The notes under the pieces are model-generated. The model ran no database searches and was not told where the DNA came from. It saw only the letters and a program-made list of their open reading frames with translations. Below, one piece after another: positions 1 to 8,183 of a DNA stretch of 47,834 nucleotides; position 1 is the first letter of the stretch, and the number at the start of each line of letters is the position of its first letter. This DNA comes from Candidatus Acidiferrales bacterium (GTDB taxonomy: Bacteria; Acidobacteriota; Terriglobia; Acidiferrales; UBA7541). The stretch covers positions 1-47,834 of the forward strand of contig JASHRU010000427.1 in NCBI GenBank assembly GCA_030037225.1, in the 5' to 3' direction. Both the position numbers and the translations under genes were made by a program.

Positions 1-534
1 GCGAACCTAGGTGGTGTTGCGCCGCCCGCGGTCCCGAGTGCGCATGATGATGCCGGAGCTCGGGCCGCATTTACCGCCGCCTTTGCAGTTTTCCTTCATC
101 CCCGCTGCATGAATTGCCACCCTTCGGACGACCGGCCGCTACAGGGAGATGATAGCCATCCGCATGCGCAAAATGTCCAACGTGGGCCCCTGGGCGACGG
201 CAAGTACGGAATGAAGTGCGGCGCCTGCCATCAAAAAGAAAATACTCCGGGGCCGCACATGCCGCCTGGCGCCATTATCTGGCGGCTCCCTCCGCCCAAG
301 ATGCCGATGATCTTTCAGGGAAGATCGCCGCACCAGCTCTGCGAGCAGCTAAAAGATCCGGCGCGCAATGGCGGCAGAACGCTCCAGCAAATCATTGAGC
401 ACGTCTCGACCGACAAGCTCGTCGGCTGGGGTTGGGATCCGGGGGAAGGCCGCACGTTGCCGCCATTGAGCCGCGAGGAGTTCGCCCGCGACGTCAAACA
501 ATGGGTCGAGAAGGGTGCTGCCTGCCCGGAGTAG
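1..534 (+). CDS. Diheme cytochrome c-like protein, 5' end missing (isoquinoline 1-oxidoreductase subunit-like)
   Basis: The reading frame is open from the first base, so the gene begins before the window. The first in-frame ATG (109) cannot be the start because it lies inside the first heme motif, CMNCH (codons from about 106). A second heme motif, CGACH, follows about 35 residues later. The remainder, with an EQLKDPARNGG stretch and a GWGWDPG stretch, matches my memory of small proteins annotated as isoquinoline 1-oxidoreductase subunit, which usually sit beside molybdenum hydroxylase genes. No signal peptide is visible because the N-terminus is cut off. It would carry electrons in the periplasm. 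The name of the family is from memory; the two heme motifs are seen directly. Confidence 0.75.
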   Translation, partial: ANLGGVAPPAVPSAHDDAGARAAFTAAFAVFLHPRCMNCHPSDDRPLQGDDSHPHAQNVQRGPLGDGKYGMKCGACHQKENTPGPHMPPGAIIWRLPPPKMPMIFQGRSPHQLCEQLKDPARNGGRTLQQIIEHVSTDKLVGWGWDPGEGRTLPPLSREEFARDVKQWVEKGAACPE

Positions 535-1037
535 CTCGGACGCCTCAATATTTCCTTATTGTCGCGCTCAGCGGCGCCACATCGCCTTAGCCTGCTCGTC
601 CAGCAGGCGCGTGAGCACGGGCAAATTGTGACAGAGGGATTGTCGCACGCGCTACCTCACCGCCAATCAGCTGTAAACGTATACGAGGCTGTGCGACTAA
701 AGATGAGAGAGCAGGAAGACCCGCGGAATGGAACCTGGGCCGAATCCGCGAACCACCTGGGCGCGCCCCGAGACTCGCGCAGGGTCCGAATGCGGAGAAG
801 TCATGGGGCGGCGTGACAGGGATCACTGAGAACTGGCACGCCCTAGGCAATCTTTTGCGGAGTCCGAAGTCGGGGTGCGTCCATTGGCATTGACGCGATA
901 TTTCTGGTATGTATGCGACGCGTCTATTTCCCGGGCAGGGGGTAGTCGCCCGCACTCTGAATCCACGGAAACGTCAGGCTCGGCGGCGCAGTGTCCGGTA
1001 CCGGCCGCTGGGCGCAAGATGAGGATAAGGCCCTAGG
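535..1037. other. Non-coding gap before lutC, with a weak promoter candidate
   Basis: This 500-base stretch holds no reading frame with a recognisable product; the open frames in it look like chance. A TTGACG box at 890-895 lies 16 bases before TATGCG at 912-917, which is a weak sigma-70-like candidate for the rightward lut genes. No clear operator or hairpin was found. lutC has an AAGG ribosome-binding sequence about 7 bases before its ATG. Confidence 0.4.
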
Positions 1038-1580
1038 ATGGCCACCCGCGACAATACCTCGCTGGTTGATCTCTTCGTGGCCCGAGCCACCGAGGCCGCC
1101 GCGAAGGTCGAGCGCATCGGCCGCGCGGCCTCGGAAGTGCGCGCGGCAGTGGCGCGCGCAACCGAGGGACTCAGTTCGCTGGTGGTTGCCGACGGCGATT
1201 ACCTCCAGTCCGACATTTTCTCCTCTCTCCGCACAATTCCCCAGGTGATCCCCAAACCGACGGACGACCAACTTGCTACGGCTGACGCCGGCATCACGGA
1301 AGCCTTTGCTGGAGTGGCTCGCAGCGGCTCCATCTGTGTGGCTATGGGCCCGCCACTTCGCTCAGCCGCGAGCCTGCTCATGCCCCTGCACGTGGCGCTG
1401 CTGCCCGTCGAGCGCATTGTCTTGCGGCCTCGCGAACTCTTCGAACAGACAGGAATTGGCGCCGAGGCTATGCAGCGCAACATCATTTTCGTCACGGGAC
1501 CGAGCGCCACCGCGGACATGGGTCCGCTGGTGCGCGGCGTCCACGGTCCGCATCGCCTCCACATATTGGTACTTGAATAG
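1038..1580 (+). CDS. lutC: LUD-domain protein, LutC-like lactate utilization subunit
   Basis: A cytoplasmic protein of 180 residues belonging to the LUD (LutC/YkgG) family. LutC acts with LutA and LutB in oxidation of L-lactate to pyruvate. The C-terminal half shows the family pattern of a short SGSICVAMG-type strand, then LLPVERIVLRP, and the FVTGPSATADM signature near residues 151-161. It is shorter than Bacillus LutC (about 240 residues), lacking part of the N-terminal region. The next gene starts 3 bases after its stop, so the two are almost certainly co-transcribed and translationally coupled. Its exact biochemical role is not fixed by sequence; the neighbour with iron-sulfur motifs supports the lactate assignment. 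Confidence 0.85.
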   Translation: MATRDNTSLVDLFVARATEAAAKVERIGRAASEVRAAVARATEGLSSLVVADGDYLQSDIFSSLRTIPQVIPKPTDDQLATADAGITEAFAGVARSGSICVAMGPPLRSAASLLMPLHVALLPVERIVLRPRELFEQTGIGAEAMQRNIIFVTGPSATADMGPLVRGVHGPHRLHILVLE

Positions 1581-1582
1581 CC

Positions 1583-3859
1583 ATGGCCGCTCCTCCAGCT
1601 CCGGCAGAAGCGTACGACGCGCCCCGCGCCGTCGCCAACAAGCGCGACAAGAGCGCGTTGCTTCGCGCCATCCGCATGGCCTTGGGCATTGAAAGCGACG
1701 CCATCCGCCGAAACACGCAGACCTTCAACCGGAACCGATACCGCGAAGCTGCCGCACTGCCCGATTACGAGGCGCTCAAAGATGAAGCGCGCGCAATCAA
1801 AGAGCGCGCCATCGGCCATCTGCCCGATCTCCTGATGACGCTGGAGACCGCTATCCGGGCGCGCGGCGGAAATTTCTATCTGGCCTCCACGGCCGCCGAT
1901 GCCTGCCGCTATATCCTGGGCGTCTGCCAGTCGCACGGCGCGAAGCTGGTAGTCAAGGGAAAGAGCATAACCAGCGAAGAGATTCGCTTGAATCACACCC
2001 TGGAGGGCGCTGGCATCGAGGTGGCAGAGAGCGATTTGGCCGAGTTTATCTTGCAAGTGGCCGACGAACAGCCTTCTCATAACGTCGCCCCCGCAATGCA
2101 CTACAGTACCGAGCGCATCTCCGCGCTTTTCAAGCGCAAGTTCTCCACCAGCGAACCACTCGACACCGGCGAGGAGCTAACCAAATTCGCGCGCGGCCGC
2201 CTCCGCCAGAAGTTTCTGAAAGCCGATGTGGGATTCACTGGAGCCAACCTCGTCGCTGCAGACACCGGCACCGTCATGCTCGTCGAGAGCGAGGGCAACA
2301 TTCGCATGTCCTCTTTGCTCCCGCCGGTGCACATCTCGCTGGCCGGCGTAGAAAAGGTGATCCCGGCGCAGTCTCAAATGGGTGTTTTCTTGGAGTTGTT
2401 GCCGCTGTCCTTCAACGGAAAGCTCACCTCGTACATCAGCTTCCTTCGCCCTCCGCTCGACGATCCGCCCTTCGCCCTTACGGGGCGCCCGCGCAAGAAG
2501 CGCGAGTTTCATCTCGTTCTCATTGACAACGGCCGCATGAAGCTGCGCCAGGATCCCGTCCTCCAGGAATCCCTCTACTGCATTCGCTGCAGCGCCTGCA
2601 TGAACTGTTGCGCGAACTTTCAGACCGTCGGCGGGCATGCCTTCGGCGGCGAGACCTATTGCGGGGGCATCGGCGGCGCGTGGGAAGCGGGTACCGGTAC
2701 GTTGGAAAACGCGCGGTTCTCCGATCTTTGCACTGGATGCTCGCGATGCGTCAACAATTGCCCCGTGCGCATCGACATTCCCTGGCTCAATGAAGTACTG
2801 CGCGACCGCTTGAACCGCTCGAGCGCGGGCTCTCCGCTGGCTTCTCTGCTCGGCATCGTCTCTTTCGTCCGCGGGGACGACCGCCGCGCCTCAGCGCAGA
2901 AGGTTTTCTTTGCCAACTATCACTGGTACGCCAAATGGGGCGCGCGAACTCGCGCCTTCGCGAACGGCGTGATTCGCTACGGCCCGGCGCGACGATTGAT
3001 GGAGTCGCTTGTCGGTGTGGACGTCCGCCGCGAAATTCCGCCGTTCCCCGCGCATCCGCTCGTCCGCGCCGCGCGCAATCTCCCCCCCCTCGCGCGCGCC
3101 GGGAAGCGCGCCAAGGTCGTGCTATTCCCCGATGTATACACAAACTATGGCCTGCCCCAACGCGGCATCGCCACAATTAAGGTTCTTCGCGCGCTGGGCG
3201 TTGATGTTGTGGTGAGCGACGCGATTCCGGAAGGCCGTGCGGCGCTCTCCCAGGGCATGATTGCCACCGCAAAAAAACACGCGCGCCATACTGCCGATGC
3301 GCTTCTGCCCTACCTCGACCAGGGACGTGACATCATCGTAATTGAGCCGAGCGCGTTGGCAATGTTTCGCCGCGACTACCGCCATCTGTTGGCCGACGCT
3401 GCTCGATTCGACTTGTTGCGCACGCGCACTTTTGATCCCGTGGAATACATCGCGCGCCTCTCCGCCAAATCGGGCCGCCCGGCACGCGATCTATTCGATC
3501 TGGCTCGCTCACCGGTCGGCTCGCGCCTCTTCGTTCACTCCCACTGCCAGCAGAAGACGCTCGGCTGCGCCCAACCCACCGAAGCGTTATTGCGTGAGAT
3601 CGGGTTCGACGTCGCCACCTCCTCGGTCGAGTGCTGCGGAATGGCGGGCAGTTTTGGATACAAGAAGGAATACTATGAGATGAGCATGGCTGTGGGAGAA
3701 GACCTCTTCGGGCAAGTGCGTGCTGCTGAAGCGCCCGACGCGGGCGGCGCGCGCGCCTTGGTTGCCAGCGGCACCTCCTGCACGGAACAGTTCCACGCTG
3801 GACTCGGCCGCCCAGTCCTGCACCCCATCGAACTTCTGGCCGCCATCTTGAAGTTGTAG
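1583..3859 (+). CDS. lutB: LutB-LutA-type fusion: LUD domain, ferredoxin domain and CCG domain protein
   Basis: A 758-residue cytoplasmic iron-sulfur protein. Residues about 60-320 are the LutB LUD domain (VVKGKSITSEEIRLN, GIEVAESDL). Residues about 333-395 hold two [4Fe-4S] motifs, CIRCSACMNCC and CTGCSRCVNNCP. Bacillus LutB ends soon after this (about 476 residues); here another 240 residues follow that resemble LutA or the C-terminus of FAD-linked D-lactate dehydrogenases: HSHCQQKT, then VECCGMAGSFGY near 684, then SGTSC. The first CCG repeat of that region (around FPDVYTNYG) has lost its cysteines. Fusion of lutB with a lutA-like half explains why no separate lutA is present. Inferred role: lactate oxidation with electron delivery to the quinone pool or a cytochrome. 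Confidence 0.88.
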   Translation: MAAPPAPAEAYDAPRAVANKRDKSALLRAIRMALGIESDAIRRNTQTFNRNRYREAAALPDYEALKDEARAIKERAIGHLPDLLMTLETAIRARGGNFYLASTAADACRYILGVCQSHGAKLVVKGKSITSEEIRLNHTLEGAGIEVAESDLAEFILQVADEQPSHNVAPAMHYSTERISALFKRKFSTSEPLDTGEELTKFARGRLRQKFLKADVGFTGANLVAADTGTVMLVESEGNIRMSSLLPPVHISLAGVEKVIPAQSQMGVFLELLPLSFNGKLTSYISFLRPPLDDPPFALTGRPRKKREFHLVLIDNGRMKLRQDPVLQESLYCIRCSACMNCCANFQTVGGHAFGGETYCGGIGGAWEAGTGTLENARFSDLCTGCSRCVNNCPVRIDIPWLNEVLRDRLNRSSAGSPLASLLGIVSFVRGDDRRASAQKVFFANYHWYAKWGARTRAFANGVIRYGPARRLMESLVGVDVRREIPPFPAHPLVRAARNLPPLARAGKRAKVVLFPDVYTNYGLPQRGIATIKVLRALGVDVVVSDAIPEGRAALSQGMIATAKKHARHTADALLPYLDQGRDIIVIEPSALAMFRRDYRHLLADAARFDLLRTRTFDPVEYIARLSAKSGRPARDLFDLARSPVGSRLFVHSHCQQKTLGCAQPTEALLREIGFDVATSSVECCGMAGSFGYKKEYYEMSMAVGEDLFGQVRAAEAPDAGGARALVASGTSCTEQFHAGLGRPVLHPIELLAAILKL

Positions 3860-3895
3860 CGCAGGTCCCGTCGTTGGGCGACCGCCGGCCTGCGC
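3859..3895. terminator. Putative bidirectional hairpin between convergent lut and glc genes
   Basis: GCGCAGG at 3859-3865 pairs exactly with CCTGCGC at 3889-3895, and the loop contains a smaller GTCG/CGAC stem. It sits between the stop of the LutB-like gene and the stop of glcF, which face each other. There is no strong T run, so this is a candidate only. Confidence 0.4.
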
Positions 3896-3919
3896 CCTGG
3901 TCTGAAGGGGAGCGCCGCC

Positions 3920-5254
3920 CTAGTTCATTCGCGGTGACGCGCCGCGTATAGAGGCATCCAGCAGCTCAACGGTGTGAAGGACAGGGATGCGTTTGCCGGC
4001 GCGCTCGAGCGCGGTGCGTAATTGCAGAAGGCAGCCTGGATTTCCGGAAGCAACCACGTCGGGCTTTAGTCCCAGAACGTTTTGCGCTTTTCGGTCGCCC
4101 AGTTCCGTCGCGGCTTCCGGCTGCACCAAATTGTAGATCCCCGCTGAGCCGCAGCAGACCGCGGCGTCAGGAATCTCCACGATGTCGATTTGCGGGATGC
4201 GCGAGAGCAGCGCGCGCGGTTGGCTGCGCACCCCCTGCGCGTGCTGCAGATGGCACGAGTCGTGATACGCCACGCGCATTGCGATCGGGTTGCGCGGGGC
4301 ACGCGGCTCGAGAGCGGCCAGAAATTCCGATACATCGCGGCATTTCGCGGAGAACACGCGCGCCCGGGTCGCGTATTTCGGATCATCGCGCAACAGATAG
4401 CCGTACTCCTTCATCGTCGAGCCGCAGCCCGCCGCATTCACGATTATGGTCTCCACGTTGGCGCGCTCGAACGCATCGATGGTCCGCCGAGCTAGCTCCT
4501 GTGCCCGTTCCTCTTCTCCCGCGTGTACCAAGAGCGCGCCGCAGCACGACTGATCCTTGGGTGTTATCACCTCGCATCCCTCTGCGGCCAGCACCCGCGC
4601 CGTGGCCGCGTTCACCTGCGGGAAGAACACGCTCTGCACGCACCCCGTGAGCATTCCCACGCGATGCCGCTGCGTTCCCTTTGCGCCCGTGACCTCCGCT
4701 ATGGCTTCGCCCTTCTCGAGCCGCGGCAGCAACGACTCCATCGAACGCAGCTTCTTGGGCAGCAAATTCAGCACGCCAGTCCTTCGTGCCAGCGCCTGAA
4801 TGCCCGACTTTTGGTAAAACTTCAGTGGCAGAAGGAATGCCCGCAGCCGCGCCGGAACTGTAAACGTACTGAAAATCATCTGCCGGTACGCGCGTTCGGC
4901 GACCGAACGCGGATAGTTCCGCTCAATCTGCGCCCGGGTGGCCTCGATCAATTTTCCATAGTCCACGCCCGAAGGGCACGCCGTCATGCACGCCATGCAC
5001 CCCAGGCAAGCGTCCAGGTGGCCCACCCATTTGTCGTTGAGCGTGGCCGCGCCATCGAGCGCCATCCTCATCAAGTAAATGCGCCCGCGCGGCGAATCCA
5101 TCTCTTCGTGCCACAGCACGTACGTCGGGCACACTGGCAGGCAGAAGCCGCAGTGCACGCATTTGTCCATCAACTCGCGCACGGGCGGATGGTGCGCGTC
5201 GAACGCACTCTTCGCGCCCGTCGCTGGCTGTCCGCCCTCTCCCACCGCGCCCAT
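3920..5254 (-). CDS. glcF: Glycolate oxidase iron-sulfur subunit GlcF
   Basis: A 444-residue iron-sulfur subunit that takes electrons from the GlcD/GlcE flavoproteins. Two ferredoxin motifs lie near the N-terminus (CVHCGFCLPVCP and CLGCMACMTACP). Two CCG domains follow: QSCCGALLVHAG with a downstream AAGCGS, and HDSCHLQHAQG with AVCCGSAG and GNPGC. This is complete compared with E. coli GlcF (407 residues). I chose the ATG at 5254 because it shares one base with the stop of glcE (TGATG), an arrangement repeated at the next junction. A longer upstream extension is open but would lie inside glcE. Role and partners follow from the family and the operon. Confidence 0.93.
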   Translation of the reverse strand: MGAVGEGGQPATGAKSAFDAHHPPVRELMDKCVHCGFCLPVCPTYVLWHEEMDSPRGRIYLMRMALDGAATLNDKWVGHLDACLGCMACMTACPSGVDYGKLIEATRAQIERNYPRSVAERAYRQMIFSTFTVPARLRAFLLPLKFYQKSGIQALARRTGVLNLLPKKLRSMESLLPRLEKGEAIAEVTGAKGTQRHRVGMLTGCVQSVFFPQVNAATARVLAAEGCEVITPKDQSCCGALLVHAGEEERAQELARRTIDAFERANVETIIVNAAGCGSTMKEYGYLLRDDPKYATRARVFSAKCRDVSEFLAALEPRAPRNPIAMRVAYHDSCHLQHAQGVRSQPRALLSRIPQIDIVEIPDAAVCCGSAGIYNLVQPEAATELGDRKAQNVLGLKPDVVASGNPGCLLQLRTALERAGKRIPVLHTVELLDASIRGASPRMN

Positions 5255-6558
5255 CAAATACCTCCCACAAAACGCCCGGGATTCAGCGTGCCGCGGGGGT
5301 CGAACTGTTGCTTCACCCGCAGCATTACAGGATACGCGTCGCCCGGGCTTCCCCACGCCTCGATGGCACCTGAGCCAGCCGGCCGATTGGCAATAAACAG
5401 CGAACCTGCGCCGCGCTCGAATTCAGCGCGCACGGATACGAGTGCCTCGCGAATGTCCGCCGGCTGTGCAGCTTCCAGCCGAACCCACCCGAGTCCGGTC
5501 CCTTGCGCCACGATCTTCCACTTCATCCCGCCCTTTTCCGCTGCCCTTCTCACTGTCTCGCACGCTGCCGCTATGCGCGAAGGCAGCACGCTGAATTTTG
5601 CTACCGCCGCTGTATCCGCCAGCGTCCACAGTTCCTGCCGGGCATTCCATACCTGGGCTGATTCTCCCGTCTCAACTGCAAATGCCGCCAGTTTTCTCGC
5701 CGTGGTGCATTGCGCTTCGATCCCCGCCGGTGTCCCATCGAAGCGTACGTCCACTTCGGGTTGCACATCGTGCCGCGCACGCGCCTGCAGGCCCGTGTGC
5801 GCCAGTGGCGAGCCCTGCAACTCCACGATTAGCCGGTTCGCATCGGACACGCTCCCCGCGCGAAACGTCAGCGTGCGCCCTTCCGCAGGCGGGAGCGGGT
5901 GCAACCGGAATGCCGCCCGTGTAATCACGCCCAGCGTCCCCAGTGCGCCGGTAACCAGTTTCGGCAGGTCGTAGCCCGCCACGTTCTTCACCACTTTTCC
6001 GCCGCTCTTGGCCAGCGTGCCATCCGGCAGAGCCAGCGTCACTCCGATGACTAAGTCGCGCAACCCGCCAAACCGCAGTCTCAGCGCGCCGCTGTCGTTC
6101 GTGGACAGAATGCCGCCGATGGTCGCGTTTTCCGGCCACAAGGGGTCAACGGCAAGGCGCTGGCCATGCTGCGCGAGAGCGGACTGGAGTTTTCCGAAGG
6201 TCACGCCGGCCTCCGCGACGACAGTGAGATCGGCCCAGGCGTGTTCGACGATACGATTCAGCCGTTTCGTGGAAAGGATCAAACGGAGCACTCTTGGCGC
6301 GTTGCCCCAGCCGAGCTTTGTGCCGCCCCCGCGCGGTGCCACGGCGATATCCGCTTCATTTGCCCAACGCAGGGCGGCGGCGAGCTGCATTTCATCCGCC
6401 GGCTCCGCCACTGTTTGTGACGCGACTCCCATCACCGCATCGGCCGGGCCTGCCGGACGCACGTAATTCGCTCCGATGAGGGCGTGGAGTTGCTCCCACG
6501 ACACCTCCGCCGTGGCTGCTGCCGTCCCTCCGGGCGAAGATGCTCCCGCTTGGTCCAT
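5254..6558 (-). CDS. glcE: Glycolate oxidase FAD-binding subunit GlcE
   Basis: A 434-residue FAD-binding protein of the PCMH/VAO type. The FAD-binding pattern is clear: VAPRGGGTKLGWG, then ENATIGGILSTNDSG, then VKNVAGYDLPKL and GALGTLGVIT. It is the second flavin subunit of the glycolate oxidase complex, smaller than GlcD and lacking its C-terminal histidine-rich catalytic segment. The start is the ATG at 6558, overlapping the glcD stop by one base (TGATG); the frame is open further upstream, but that part would lie within glcD. The order glcD-glcE-glcF with overlaps matches the usual glc operon and implies equal stoichiometry of the three subunits. Confidence 0.92.
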   Translation of the reverse strand: MDQAGASSPGGTAAATAEVSWEQLHALIGANYVRPAGPADAVMGVASQTVAEPADEMQLAAALRWANEADIAVAPRGGGTKLGWGNAPRVLRLILSTKRLNRIVEHAWADLTVVAEAGVTFGKLQSALAQHGQRLAVDPLWPENATIGGILSTNDSGALRLRFGGLRDLVIGVTLALPDGTLAKSGGKVVKNVAGYDLPKLVTGALGTLGVITRAAFRLHPLPPAEGRTLTFRAGSVSDANRLIVELQGSPLAHTGLQARARHDVQPEVDVRFDGTPAGIEAQCTTARKLAAFAVETGESAQVWNARQELWTLADTAAVAKFSVLPSRIAAACETVRRAAEKGGMKWKIVAQGTGLGWVRLEAAQPADIREALVSVRAEFERGAGSLFIANRPAGSGAIEAWGSPGDAYPVMLRVKQQFDPRGTLNPGRFVGGI

Positions 6559-8027
6559 CAAAATCGTTCCGCGATTCCCGCCGTTTCCAGCGGATGCGGC
6601 TCGTAACGCCCCGGCTTCTCGCCGCACAGTCGCGGCCGGGGAAAAACCTTCGAAGGGTTCGAGAGTTGCAGCGGATCAAACGCGCAGCGCACCAATTGCA
6701 TCGTCTCCAGATCCGGCTCGCTGAACATTTTCCCAATCATCTGCTTTTTCTCTTCACCCACGCCGTGCTCGCCCGTAATCGAGCCGCCCGCCTCAACGCA
6801 CAATTCCAAGATTCGCATGGCGAGCTCTTCCGCAGCGTGCTCCTGGCCCGGAACACTCCGGTCATAGAGCACCAGCGGGTGCAGATTGCCGTCACCCGCG
6901 TGAAAGACATTGGCCACTTTGATCCCTGCCGCCGCGCTCAGCCGCTCGATCTCCTCGAGGATTCGGGGCAGTGCGGTGCGCGGGATCACGCCATCTTGCA
7001 CGATGTAGTTCGGCGAAATGCGGCCCACGGCCGCAAATGCGGCCTTCCGCCCCTTCCAGAAGACGGCGCGTTCCGCTTCGCTCTGCGCCACACGGATTTC
7101 CGTGGCTCCGCACGAAAGACAAATCTCGTTCACCCTCTCCATCAGCGAGGCGACTTCCGCGCTTGGCCCATCCAGTTCCACCAGTAGCAGCCCGCCACAA
7201 TCAGGATAATGCGCGTGCACTGCCGCTTCTGCCGCCTGAATCGATAAATTGTCCATCATCTCGATCGCGGCCGGAACCATTCCGGCCGCGATGATTCCAC
7301 TTACCGCTGCGCCCGCCTCTCCGGTTGTCGCAAACGCAGCCAGCAGCGTCTGGATGCACTCCGGACGCTTCACGATCCGGAGGATTACTTTCGTGGTCAC
7401 GCCCAGCGTTCCCTCAGAACCGACAAAGACTCCCGGCAGGTCGTACCCTGGGGTGTCCAGCGTTCTTCCGCCCAAGTGGACCATCGCGCCATCCGGGAGC
7501 ACCACCTCGATTCCCAGAACATGTGTGGTGGTGAAGCCATATTTCAGGCAGTGGGCTCCGCCGGAATTCTCCGCCACGTTTCCGCCGATGCTGCACACCG
7601 ACTGCGAAGAGGGATCGGGCGCGTAGAAAAATCCGTGAGGCGATACCTTTCCGGTCACATCCAGGTTGATGACTCCCGGTTCCACCACTACGCGCTGGTT
7701 CGTCAGGTCCACCTCCAGAATCCGGTTCATCCGCGCTGTGCTGATCACGATTCCATGCTCCACCGGCAGCGCCCCTCCGCTCAATCCCGTGCCTGAACCC
7801 CGCGCTACAAACGGAATGCGTTCCCGGTGGCACACCCGCACGATGGCCTGCACCTGCTCTGCGGATTCAGGCAGCAGTACCGCCTCCGGCATCACCCGGA
7901 AGTTCGTCAGGCCGTCGCACTCGTAGGTATGTAATTCTTCGGCGGAAGTGATAAGTCCGCGCTCTCCGACTACAGCGCGGAATTCCTGTAGGGTGCGGGC
8001 GTCCACGTCTGACCCACCTTCGAACAC
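6558..8027 (-). CDS. glcD: Glycolate oxidase subunit GlcD (FAD-linked 2-hydroxyacid oxidase)
   Basis: A 489-residue flavoprotein that oxidises glycolate or D-lactate. FAD-binding PCMH motifs lie at about residues 70-210 (RGSGTGLSGGALP, GGNVAENSGGAHCLKYG, GVFVGSEGTLGV). The C-terminal FAD-oxidase domain has NVFHAGDGNLHP and GGSITGEHGVGEEK, both typical of GlcD and D-lactate dehydrogenases. Length is close to E. coli GlcD (499). It is first in a three-gene operon, with glcE following by a one-base overlap. The nearby L-lactate permease-family gene, which also carries glycolate in E. coli (GlcA), fits the substrate. The sequence alone does not decide between glycolate and D-lactate as the main substrate. 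Confidence 0.93.
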   Translation of the reverse strand: MFEGGSDVDARTLQEFRAVVGERGLITSAEELHTYECDGLTNFRVMPEAVLLPESAEQVQAIVRVCHRERIPFVARGSGTGLSGGALPVEHGIVISTARMNRILEVDLTNQRVVVEPGVINLDVTGKVSPHGFFYAPDPSSQSVCSIGGNVAENSGGAHCLKYGFTTTHVLGIEVVLPDGAMVHLGGRTLDTPGYDLPGVFVGSEGTLGVTTKVILRIVKRPECIQTLLAAFATTGEAGAAVSGIIAAGMVPAAIEMMDNLSIQAAEAAVHAHYPDCGGLLLVELDGPSAEVASLMERVNEICLSCGATEIRVAQSEAERAVFWKGRKAAFAAVGRISPNYIVQDGVIPRTALPRILEEIERLSAAAGIKVANVFHAGDGNLHPLVLYDRSVPGQEHAAEELAMRILELCVEAGGSITGEHGVGEEKKQMIGKMFSEPDLETMQLVRCAFDPLQLSNPSKVFPRPRLCGEKPGRYEPHPLETAGIAERF

Positions 8028-8183
8028 CGGAGAGGTGCGGGCGCAAATTCCTTCTCGAGGTCTACGGCCTCGGAGGAAGCCTCTCCTAAATCAGCGGGCC
8101 AAGTTACCGCAGCCCATCCGAACTGGCAGCGGCCCCGATCCGCTAGCCAGCAGCTTGTCCCAACCACTGACAAACGTCAAACC

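Noticed and set aside
559-816. Plus-strand open frame of 85 codons in the first gap
   Set aside because: No protein-like pattern, no ribosome-binding site and no family resemblance.
1199-2101. Minus-strand open frame of 300 codons opposite lutC and the lutB-like gene
   Set aside because: Antisense to conserved genes with no motif of its own.
4523-5974. Long plus-strand open frame opposite glcF and glcE (483 codons)
   Set aside because: It is antisense to two well-supported genes, has no family features and is Arg/Pro/Ser/Ala-rich, as expected from G+C-rich codon bias on the opposite strand.
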